Of a stretch of DNA of 64,000 nt, positions 57,615-64,000 are shown piece after piece (within the stretch, counting starts at the first letter, position 1; each line of letters begins with the position of its first letter). Both the position numbers and the translations under genes were made by a program. The stretch is from Halomonas sp. GD1P12 (lineage in GTDB: Bacteria > Pseudomonadota > Gammaproteobacteria > Pseudomonadales > Halomonadaceae): the NCBI RefSeq assembly GCF_025725645.1, contig NZ_CP107007.1, positions 3,286,001 through 3,350,000 on the forward strand, in the 5' to 3' direction. The notes beneath the pieces were generated by a model, which ran no database searches, was not told the DNA's origin, and worked only from the letters and a program-made list of their open reading frames with translations.

Positions 57615-57745
57615 AGCAAAAACCTCGAATTCGGTGGTGACAAAAACTGTTGCAATCGGTCTGCGGTGATTACCGCGGGTTGGCCTTTATCTGGGGGCCG
57701 CCGTGAACTTTTCAAGGGGGGAATTTGCATTATCCCCCAACTCGA

Positions 57746-58390
57746 CTAGCCCGCTTTCTGGCTGACCACGACCATCGCCGGGCGCACCAGGCGTCCGTTG
57801 AGCAAATACCCCTTCTGCACGACTTCCATTACCGTGTTGGGCTCGAGTTCCGGGTTGGGCACCATGGTCAGGGCCTCATGAACCTGCGGGTCGAAGGGCT
57901 CGCCACTGGGTTCGACGCTTTCGACGCCGAACTTGTTGAGCACGTCGAGCTGCATCTTGAGCGTCATGGACACACCTTCACGGTGCGCATCAGAGGCATC
58001 CTCTTGCATGCTGTCGAGCGCTTTTTCCAGGCTATCCACCACCGGCAGCAGCTCCTTGACGAACTTCTCGAGAGCGAACTTGCGCGCCTTCTCCGCTTCC
58101 GCTTCGGCGCGGCGACGCACGTTCTGGGCCTCGGCAGACGCTCTGAGCGACTGATCCTTCGCCTCGGAAAGACTCTGTTCGAGCTCCTCGACGCGGGCCG
58201 CCAGCACCTCGGCTTCCGGGTTGCTCACGCCTTCGGCGAACGTTTCGGTACCCAGCGGCGACTCATCGTCCAGTACACCTTCGAGATCGCCTTCGATCAG
58301 GCGCTCTTCGTCGGCCTGCTCGGTTACTTCGGCGTCCTGCTCCTGGCGGGCCAGCTCGTCATCGATCGGGGTTTGCGGTTCTTTCGCCAT
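57746..58390 (-). CDS. grpE: Nucleotide exchange factor GrpE
   Basis: Releases ADP from DnaK. The 214-residue protein has an acidic N-terminal region, a long coiled-coil ([20 protein letters not shown] and onward, residues about 65-120) and the C-terminal beta domain with [25 protein letters not shown]. First gene of the operon, with a sigma-32-type promoter about 95 bp upstream. Confidence 0.97.
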   Translation of the reverse strand: MAKEPQTPIDDELARQEQDAEVTEQADEERLIEGDLEGVLDDESPLGTETFAEGVSNPEAEVLAARVEELEQSLSEAKDQSLRASAEAQNVRRRAEAEAEKARKFALEKFVKELLPVVDSLEKALDSMQEDASDAHREGVSMTLKMQLDVLNKFGVESVEPSGEPFDPQVHEALTMVPNPELEPNTVMEVVQKGYLLNGRLVRPAMVVVSQKAG

Positions 58391-58483
58391 GCCGTACTCC
58401 TGAATGCGGTCGCGGCGCGTAAGCGCCCGCTGGTTGAAATAAAGTGTGTGAGATAAACGGGTTCATTAGTGCGTATGCACGCT

Positions 58484-58511
58484 ATATGGGGGCCTTGTTT
58501 GGCATCTCAAG
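58484..58511 (-). promoter_or_regulatory. Sigma-32 (heat-shock) promoter of grpE-dnaK-dnaJ
   Basis: On the minus strand CTTGAG (58506-58511), a 14-bp spacer and CCCCATAT (58484-58491) match the sigma-32 consensus CTTGAA-N13-15-CCCCATNT with one mismatch. Confidence 0.85.
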
Positions 58512-58518
58512 AGGGGCA

Positions 58519-58547
58519 TTGAAGTGAGTTGTCGACTACTGTATAAA
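58519..58547 (+). promoter_or_regulatory. Promoter of recN
   Basis: TTGAAG (58519-58524), a 17-bp spacer and TATAAA (58542-58547), about 56 bp before the recN start. The -10 element lies within the LexA-like box. Confidence 0.65.
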
Positions 58548-58554
58548 ACAACAA
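58539..58554 (+). promoter_or_regulatory. LexA-like SOS box of recN
   Basis: CTGTATAAAACAACAA matches CTG-N10-CAG except for the last base (CAA). It overlaps the recN -10 element, and recN is an SOS gene in E. coli. Confidence 0.6.
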
Positions 58555-58602
58555 TCATTGTATAAGCATCCAGTTTCTATAGAGCCCTGCCCGGGAGGCC
58601 CT

Positions 58603-60276
58603 ATGCTGACTCAGCTCGTCATTCAGGATTACGCCATCGTTGACCGTCTGGAACTCGATTTGACCGACGGCATGACTGCCATCACCGGGGAGACCGGGGC
58701 GGGTAAATCCATCCTGCTCGGCGCCCTGGGGCTTTGCCTGGGCGAGCGCGCCGACGCGGGGAGCGTGCGCCACGGCAGCGAACGCACCGACCTTTCGGCC
58801 AACTTCGACATTGCCCGCCTGCCCGCCGCCGCCGAGTGGCTCGAGGCGCGCGAGCTCTCCTCTCAGGAGTGCTTGCTTCGCCGCGTGGTGACCGCCAGCG
58901 GCCGCTCCAAGGCGTGGATCAACGGCCAGCCGGCGACCATTGCCGATCTCAAGACGCTTGGCGAGCTGCTGATTCAGGTCCACGGCCAACATGCCCACCA
59001 GGCGCTGATGCGCGAAGAGACTCACCTGGCGCTTTTGGACGACTACGCCGGTCTCAAGGGCAAGCGCCAGGCGCTGGCCGAGACTTTCAAGGAGTGGCGC
59101 GCGACCCGCGCACGGCTTAAAAAGCGCAGCGAAGCGGGGAGCGAAGTCGAAGCGCGGCGCCAGCTTCTGCGCTACCAGGTCGAGGAGCTCGACCAGCTGG
59201 CGCTGGGCGAAGGTGAGCTCGAGGTGCTCGAAGAGGAGCAGTCGACGCTTGCCCACGCCGAAGAAACGCTGCGTGAAACCCAGTTCGCCGTGGAGTGCTG
59301 TGAAAGCGATGACGGCGGCGCACTTTCGCTACTCAATCAGGCTTATGCCCGGCTCAGCGCTCTGCCTGGCAGCGACAAGGGCGTGCTGGCCAACACGCTA
59401 GCGATGCTCTCGGACGCCCGCATTCAGGTCGAAGAGGCCACGGGCGAGCTCGCCCGCTTTGCCAGTGTCACCGAGCTCGACCCGGAGCGCCTGTCGTGGG
59501 TCGACGAGCGCCTTACGGATGTGCATCGCATCGCGCGCAAGCACCACGTCGCCCCGGAGGAACTCTACGCGCTGCACCAGTCGCTTGCCCGCGAAGTGGC
59601 CCAGCTGGAGGCAAGCGATGAAGACCTCGAGTCGTTAAGCAGTCAGGTCGCCGAATACCGTGAGCGCTACCGTCAGGACGCCAGAGCGCTTTCCGAGGCG
59701 CGTCAAAAAGCCGCCGGCAAACTGAGTAAGGAAGTGCAGCAGCAGCTCGCGTTTCTGGCCATGGGCAAGGCGCGCTTCGAGGTGGCCGTTTCGAGCCGCG
59801 AAACGCCCGCTCAGGACGGGCTGGATCAGGTACAGTTTTTGATCAGCGCCAACCCTGGCCAGCCGGCCCGCCCGCTGACGAAGGTCGCCTCTGGCGGTGA
59901 GCTTTCACGCATCAGTCTGGCCATCCAGGTGGTCGCGGCCAGCCACTCCACTATCCCGAGTCTGGTGTTCGACGAAGTGGATGTGGGCATCTCTGGCGCT
60001 ACGGCCGAAATCGTCGGCCAACTGCTGCGCCGGCTCGGTGAAAAGGGCCAGGTGATGACCGTTACCCACCTGCCCCAGGTGGCCGCCCAAGCGCATCAGC
60101 ACCTGCATATCGAAAAGCAGGCAAAACGCGACAGCACCCTGACGCACATGGCGCTGCTCGATGAAAAAGGGCGGGTGAGCGAGCTGGCGCGCATGCTGGG
60201 TGGGGTCAAACTCTCGGAGCAGACGCTGGCCCACGCCCGCGAAATGCTCAACGCCAGCCAGCGCCCACCGCACTGA
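58603..60276 (+). CDS. recN: DNA repair protein RecN
   Basis: SMC-like ATPase that acts on double-strand breaks. The 557-residue protein has Walker A ITGETGAGKSILL (near residues 29-41), two coiled-coil arms around a central hinge (about residues 160-380), the signature region ASGGELSRISLAIQ and Walker B LVFDEVDVGISG. The ATG at 58603 follows GGAGG and aligns with the family start MLTQLVIQDYAIVD. Divergent from grpE. Confidence 0.97.
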   Translation: MLTQLVIQDYAIVDRLELDLTDGMTAITGETGAGKSILLGALGLCLGERADAGSVRHGSERTDLSANFDIARLPAAAEWLEARELSSQECLLRRVVTASGRSKAWINGQPATIADLKTLGELLIQVHGQHAHQALMREETHLALLDDYAGLKGKRQALAETFKEWRATRARLKKRSEAGSEVEARRQLLRYQVEELDQLALGEGELEVLEEEQSTLAHAEETLRETQFAVECCESDDGGALSLLNQAYARLSALPGSDKGVLANTLAMLSDARIQVEEATGELARFASVTELDPERLSWVDERLTDVHRIARKHHVAPEELYALHQSLAREVAQLEASDEDLESLSSQVAEYRERYRQDARALSEARQKAAGKLSKEVQQQLAFLAMGKARFEVAVSSRETPAQDGLDQVQFLISANPGQPARPLTKVASGGELSRISLAIQVVAASHSTIPSLVFDEVDVGISGATAEIVGQLLRRLGEKGQVMTVTHLPQVAAQAHQHLHIEKQAKRDSTLTHMALLDEKGRVSELARMLGGVKLSEQTLAHAREMLNASQRPPH

Positions 60277-60300
60277 AAAGCGACGTTCGATAAAAACCAA

Positions 60301-60336
60301 AACGCCCCTGCCGCGATCGCGGCAGGGGCGTTTTTT
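60301..60336. terminator. Rho-independent terminator after recN
   Basis: A palindrome of AACGCCCCTGCCGCG and its complement around the central AT (60301-60332) followed by six Ts (60331-60336). On the other strand, towards which fur reads, only a short AT-rich stretch follows, so it mainly serves recN. Confidence 0.93.
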
Positions 60337-60379
60337 GGCGTGCACCGTTTTTGTTATACGGCCGAAAGTACTGTGCGTA

Positions 60380-60790
60380 TCAGGCTTTGGGACGCACGTA
60401 GAGCACCAGCGCGTGATCGATCAGCTCGAAACCGTGCTCTTCGGCGATCTCCTGCTGACGCCGTTCGATGACCTCATCGACGAACTCGATAATCTCACCG
60501 CTTTCCAGGCACACCATGTGGTCGTGGTGGTCTTCCTGGGTCATCTCGAAAACCGCATGGCCGCCGTCGAAATTGTGACGAATCACAAGGCCCGCCGACT
60601 CGAACTGAGTCAGTACGCGGTAGACGGTCGCAAGCCCCACATCCTCGCCCGCATCGATGAGTGTTTTATACACTTCTTCTGCGCTAAGGTGGTGTTGGCC
60701 CGAAGCATTTTCGAGAATCTGCAGGATCTTGACACGCGGCAGGGTCACTTTTAGCCCGGCTTTGCGTAGTTCATGGTTCTGATCGGCCAT
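60380..60790 (-). CDS. fur: Ferric uptake regulator Fur
   Basis: Iron-responsive repressor. The 136-residue protein has the winged helix (LRKAGLKVTLPRVKILQIL; VGLATVYRVLTQFE recognition helix) and the metal-binding HHDHMVC. The usual CxxC is here CLES, so only one Cys remains, as I recall for Pseudomonas Fur (CVDT). The ATG at 60790 aligns with MADQNxELRKAGLK; a longer frame reads the divergent promoter. It is divergent from bamE, as in Pseudomonas (omlA-fur), and should act on the boxes at 50201 and 50346. Confidence 0.97.
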   Translation of the reverse strand: MADQNHELRKAGLKVTLPRVKILQILENASGQHHLSAEEVYKTLIDAGEDVGLATVYRVLTQFESAGLVIRHNFDGGHAVFEMTQEDHHDHMVCLESGEIIEFVDEVIERRQQEIAEEHGFELIDHALVLYVRPKA

Positions 60791-60862
60791 GGTTGCTCTT
60801 CGCAGTAACAGGTTAGGTCGGGTATCATCGACCGAAACCACGATAGTGAAGAACAGGACCAA

Positions 60863-61363
60863 ATGCAAAAATTGACTCGTATCATTACGCTTTCCGTTGC
60901 CCTGACCGTCGTCAGCGGCTGCAGCTACGTCGGCGTCTACAAGCGCGACATCCCCCAGGGCAATCTGGTGACCCAAGAAATGGTCAGCCAGCTACAGCCG
61001 GGCATGACCCAGGAGCAGGTCACCTACGTAATGGGACGCCCGCTTCTGGAGGCGCCTTTCGACTCCCGCGAGTGGGACTACGTCTACCGGTTGGACAAGG
61101 CCTACGCTGGGGTGGAGCAGCGCCGCGTCACGCTGACCTTCGATGACACAGGTCGACTCGTTAACATTGAGCAGCAGGGCGATCTCTCCCGCTCCCCGTC
61201 GATCAGCGCCAATCGCGGCGCCGGCCCGGCGCTGGAGACCGCGGACCCGGTCATGCCGCTTCTGACGCCGAACCAGCAAACGCCGACGCCCACCCCGGAG
61301 AACGCACCGGCGGCCACACCCGCCGCCACGCCGGAGCCAACCCCGGTCATCGTGACGGAGTAA
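60863..61363 (+). CDS. bamE: Outer-membrane assembly lipoprotein BamE (SmpA/OmlA)
   Basis: Lipoprotein of the BAM complex. The 166-residue protein has a signal peptide with lipobox VVSG-C (Cys20), then the BamE fold (QGNLVTQEMVSQLQPGMTQEQVTYVMGRPLL, by its first and last residues, and WDYVYRLDKA). From about residue 130 it carries a Pro/Thr/Ala-rich tail (TPTPTPENAPAATPAATPEP) absent from the 113-residue E. coli protein; this may be a periplasmic linker. Divergent from fur. Confidence 0.94.
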   Translation: MQKLTRIITLSVALTVVSGCSYVGVYKRDIPQGNLVTQEMVSQLQPGMTQEQVTYVMGRPLLEAPFDSREWDYVYRLDKAYAGVEQRRVTLTFDDTGRLVNIEQQGDLSRSPSISANRGAGPALETADPVMPLLTPNQQTPTPTPENAPAATPAATPEPTPVIVTE

Positions 61364-61369
61364 GAAAGG

Positions 61370-61681
61370 CTACCGCCTTGCTTGGCGCTCGGCACGCGCC
61401 AGGCGGGCGGCCTTCGGGTCGATCTCGAGCGGGCGATACACTTCGATGCGATCCCCCGGACTCAGCGTGTGGCGCTGCGGCTCGCGTAGCGCCTTGCCGA
61501 AGATACCCAGGGGAGCGTGAGCAAACACGTCTTCTGACTGCTCGGGAAATAGTGTCGGGAGGTTGGCTTTCATCACCGCTTCGCGGGCGGTGGTGTGGGG
61601 TGTGACCTCGACCACGACCAGGTGCTGTTTGGCGGGCGTGGCAAACGCCACCTCAACGGCGAACAGCGGCTCAGCGGCCAT
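61370..61681 (-). CDS. rnfH: RnfH family protein (UPF0125)
   Basis: The 103-residue beta-grasp protein has FAVEVAFATPAKQHLVVVEV, LGIFGKALREPQRHTLSPGDRIEVYRPLEIDPKAARLARAERQARR (C-terminal block, by its GIFGK and YRPL landmarks). The family is of unknown activity and usually pairs with RatA. The ATG at 61681 matches the family; its first 11 nt overlap the end of ratA. Convergent with bamE, 6 bp away. Confidence 0.9.
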   Translation of the reverse strand: MAAEPLFAVEVAFATPAKQHLVVVEVTPHTTAREAVMKANLPTLFPEQSEDVFAHAPLGIFGKALREPQRHTLSPGDRIEVYRPLEIDPKAARLARAERQARR

Positions 61682-62105
61682 AGAGCTCGTCCGCGCGTTT
61701 GGTGAACGCATCGACCAACTGCCCGGCAATTTGCTGAAACAGCTTGCCAAAAGCCATGCCCAGCAGCCGATTGGCAAACTCGAACTCCATTTCCAGGCTA
61801 ACCTTGCAGTTGTCTTCTCCCATGGGAGTAAACAGCCACCGCCCTTTCAGGCGCTTGAACGGGCCGTCGACGAGCGAAAGCTCGATACGCTCCGGTGCGT
61901 AAAGATCGTTACGCGTGGTGATGGTTTGTTCGACGCCGGCACGACCCAGCGTCATTTCGCCAATCAGGTGCGACTCGTCGCGCTCGAGCAAACGGGCACG
62001 GCGGCACCCGGGCAAGAATTCCGGGTAGTGTTCGAAGTCATTGACCAGGTCGAACATCTGTTGGGGGGTGTGCCGCACCAGGGCGGAACGATTAACGGTT
62101 GGCAT
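61671..62105 (-). CDS. ratA: RatA/PasT family ribosome-association protein (coenzyme Q-binding fold)
   Basis: The 144-residue START-like protein has VRHTPQQMFDLVNDFEHYPEFLPGCRRARLLE (named by its ends) and the C-terminal LLGMAFGKLFQQIAGQLVDAFTKRA. In E. coli RatA was reported to block 70S assembly, and the fold is also that of COQ10. GGAGAGG lies before the ATG at 62105. It overlaps rnfH and is divergent from smpB, a classic ratA-rnfH / smpB arrangement. Confidence 0.92.
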   Translation of the reverse strand: MPTVNRSALVRHTPQQMFDLVNDFEHYPEFLPGCRRARLLERDESHLIGEMTLGRAGVEQTITTRNDLYAPERIELSLVDGPFKRLKGRWLFTPMGEDNCKVSLEMEFEFANRLLGMAFGKLFQQIAGQLVDAFTKRADELYGR

Positions 62106-62229
62106 TGACCTCTCCGCTGACTTCACAGTGCCCACAGCGTATCATGGGAAACATTATTTAGACCTTGAATGGTACCACGCCTCCCCCAATAACGAAGGGG
62201 GGCTACCGACAGATTAACGATGAGGTTTC

Positions 62230-62721
62230 ATGGCCACTAAGAAAGGCAAGACCAAGGGCCCCAGCAGCAGCGTGATCGCTCAAAATAAGAAGGCGCGGTT
62301 CGAATACCATATCGACGAAACCTTCGAGGCGGGTCTGTCGCTGGCCGGCTGGGAAGTCAAAAGCCTGCGTGCGGGCAAGGCGCAGCTCACCGATACCTAC
62401 ATTCTGGTGCGTAACGGCGAGGCGTTTTTGCTTGGCAGCCACATCATGCCGCTCAACACCGCCAGCACCCACGAGATCGCCGACCCAACCCGCACGCGTA
62501 AACTGCTGCTTCACCGCAAGGAGATCGCCAAGATCTTCTCGGTCACTCAGGACAAGGGCCACACCTGTGTACCGCTGAAGCTTTACTGGAAGCGCAACAT
62601 GGTCAAGTGCGAGCTGGCGCTGGTGACCGGTAAACAGCTGCACGACAAGCGCGCCACCGAAAAGGATCGCGACTGGAATCGTCAAAAAGGACGAATCATG
62701 CGGGAACATAACCGCGCGTAG
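62230..62721 (+). CDS. smpB: tmRNA-binding protein SmpB
   Basis: Partner of tmRNA in ribosome rescue. The 163-residue protein has the OB-fold blocks [61 protein letters not shown], and the basic C-terminal tail [24 protein letters not shown] (by its ends), which enters the empty A site. The tmRNA gene follows 40 bp downstream. Confidence 0.98.
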   Translation: MATKKGKTKGPSSSVIAQNKKARFEYHIDETFEAGLSLAGWEVKSLRAGKAQLTDTYILVRNGEAFLLGSHIMPLNTASTHEIADPTRTRKLLLHRKEIAKIFSVTQDKGHTCVPLKLYWKRNMVKCELALVTGKQLHDKRATEKDRDWNRQKGRIMREHNRA

Positions 62722-62761
62722 CTGGTCAATTCCTGTTGAACACGTTAGAATGCTCAGTTCT

Positions 62762-63141
62762 GGGGGCGACATGGTTTCGACGCCGGTGACAAACCCTGCG
62801 GTGCATGCCGAGAGCGTGATGTATCTCGTAAATACCACATCACGAAAAATAGTCGCAAACGACGAAAACTACGCTCAAGGCGCGCTGGCAGCTTAAACCC
62901 TGCTAGCTTCTTGTCTGGCCCTGCGGTGATGTGCCTATTCATCGCCAAGGGGATATGAGCTAAAGCTGATAGGACCGCGGTTGGCGGTGTCTTCTCGTCA
63001 ACCGTCAAACTTTAGAAGGCTCGCGTAGCTGGATCCTGATCGTCGGAGCCAGTCGCGCTAAAGCAAAAGACGAAATCTAAGCATGTAGAGCCAATGGGCG
63101 AGTGCTGGCGGACGCGGGTTCAATTCCCGCCGCCTCCACCA
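62762..63141 (+). ncRNA. ssrA: Transfer-messenger RNA (tmRNA)
   Basis: A 380-nt tmRNA. The 5' acceptor GGGGGCG (62762-62768) pairs with CGCCTCC before the encoded ACCA end, and a T-arm GGTTCAATTCC lies at the 3' end. The resume codon GCA is at 62855 and the tag frame 62855-62896 encodes ANDENYAQGALAA followed by TAA. Adjacent to smpB. Confidence 0.98.
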
Positions 63142-63150
63142 ACACCCCAC

Positions 63151-63178
63151 AAAAAAAGCACCTTCGGGTGCTTTTTTT
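63151..63178 (+). terminator. Rho-independent terminator after tmRNA
   Basis: Stem GCACC / GGTGC with a TTCG tetraloop (63158-63171) flanked by seven As and seven Ts. Confidence 0.95.
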
Positions 63179-63296
63179 GTGCCTGGTGATCAAACGCTGC
63201 TCGAACTAGAAACGGTTAGCGCTCGTGGCCGCAAGATCGAGGGGCTTGCTCGCCCGACGCATGAGCCGAGCGAATCAACAAGCCGCGAGCCACACG

Positions 63297-64000
63297 TTAT
63301 ACAGCCGTCACCGCCTGCTCGCCACTCAACACGCGATTGACATTGTCTGCGGCCAAATCGCACATCGCGTTGCGCGTTTGAAACGTGGAGGAGCCGATGT
63401 GGGGCAAGCAGACCGCGTTGTCCAGCGTCATGAGCGGAGACTCTGTAGAGAGCGGCTCTTTTTCGTAGACGTCCAGACCGGCACAGTGCAGCGTGCCATC
63501 CTGCAGACAGGCAATCAGCTCGCTTTCGCGCACGACCTTGCCGCGTGAAATGTTCACAAACACGGCGTGCGGGCGCGTTAACGCGAACTGCTCCTGGCCG
63601 ATCAAGCCTTCGGTCTGCGCATCCAGCGGGATCGTCACACAGATGAAATCCGACTCCCGGAACAGGGTTTCCAGATCAACGCGCTGCGCTTGCAGCGTCT
63701 CTTCCACCTCGGGTTTGGCCGAGCGGTTATAGTAATTGATCTGCATGCCAAAGCCGTCGTGGCCTCGTTTGGCGACGGCCTGTCCAATGCGCCCCATCCC
63801 AACGACGCCCAGCGTTTTACCGTGCACATCGACACCAAAGTCACGGCGCGCCAGCGACGAGGTCCACTCGTGGTTGCGCACCTTGCGCAGCATTTCACCG
63901 GCACGCCGCGCGGCCATCATCATCAGCAGAAAACCGGTGTCTGCGGTCGACTCGGTCAACACATCCGGCGTATTGGTCAATACGATTCCGCGCTGATGCA
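63297..64000 (-). CDS. D-isomer-specific 2-hydroxyacid dehydrogenase (GhrB-like), partial
   Basis: Partial at its N terminus: the frame continues past 64000 (HQRGIVLTNTPDVLTE reads in from the edge). About 234 residues are visible: the NAD-binding Rossmann motif GVVGMGRIGQAVA, the catalytic Arg in NISRGKVV, the Glu in LDVYEKEPL and the His in LPHIGSSTF. The sequence best resembles glyoxylate/hydroxypyruvate or 2-ketogluconate reductases (GhrB/TkrA). The 155 bp between the tmRNA end and this gene hold only the terminator. Confidence 0.9.
   Translation of the reverse strand, partial: HQRGIVLTNTPDVLTESTADTGFLLMMMAARRAGEMLRKVRNHEWTSSLARRDFGVDVHGKTLGVVGMGRIGQAVAKRGHDGFGMQINYYNRSAKPEVEETLQAQRVDLETLFRESDFICVTIPLDAQTEGLIGQEQFALTRPHAVFVNISRGKVVRESELIACLQDGTLHCAGLDVYEKEPLSTESPLMTLDNAVCLPHIGSSTFQTRNAMCDLAADNVNRVLSGEQAVTAV

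Overview
The window reads as part of a chromosome from a halophilic gammaproteobacterium of the Halomonadaceae (Halomonas-like). The evidence is GC-rich coding sequence, close similarity of many proteins to Pseudomonas and Halomonas families, the Pseudomonas-type block dksA-gluQ-cbrA-cbrB-crcZ-pcnB-folK-panB-panC, and the gammaproteobacterial chain secG-tRNA(Leu)-tRNA(fMet)-rimP-nusA-infB-rbfA-truB-rpsO-pnp. The assignment is by eye, not by database search. No phage, transposase, integrase or CRISPR array was seen.

Layout. 1-4264: a ribosomal RNA operon on the minus strand (promoter, 16S, tRNA-Ile, tRNA-Ala, start of 23S, which runs off the left edge). 4265-13920: tyrS, anmK, pilT, yggS-proC-yggT-metX-metW, sfsA and an aminotransferase. 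14103-24640: dksA, gluQ, a small membrane protein (CbrX-like), the CbrA/CbrB two-component system, a CrcZ-type decoy RNA with its sigma-54 promoter, then pcnB, folK, panB and panC. 24840-27377: a thiolase and an MFS exporter. 27460-43647: minus-strand translation and RNA genes (pnp, rpsO, truB, rbfA, infB, nusA, rimP, two tRNAs), secG, tpiA, glmM, folP, ftsH and rlmE, ending at the plus-strand gene yhbY. 43780-49826: greA, carB, carA and dapB, with an attenuator-like leader before carA. 49900-54283: an apparent iron-uptake insert (DUF2218 gene, three-gene ABC importer, EamA transporter) between dapB and dnaJ. 54407-64000: dnaJ, dnaK, grpE, recN, fur, bamE, rnfH, ratA, smpB, tmRNA and a truncated 2-hydroxyacid dehydrogenase.

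How it works together. Most genes are housekeeping, so the regulatory sites carry most of the interest. They include a CbrB/sigma-54-driven CrcZ RNA with six CA-rich Hfq/Crc-type motif clusters; a terminator hairpin plus 15-codon leader peptide before carA that resembles pyrimidine attenuation; two Fur-like boxes on the divergent DUF2218/iron-transporter promoters, with fur itself 10 kb away; a sigma-32-type promoter before grpE-dnaK-dnaJ; and a LexA-like box on the recN promoter. Two long nested palindromes and a set of degenerate direct repeats lie between genes and remain unexplained.
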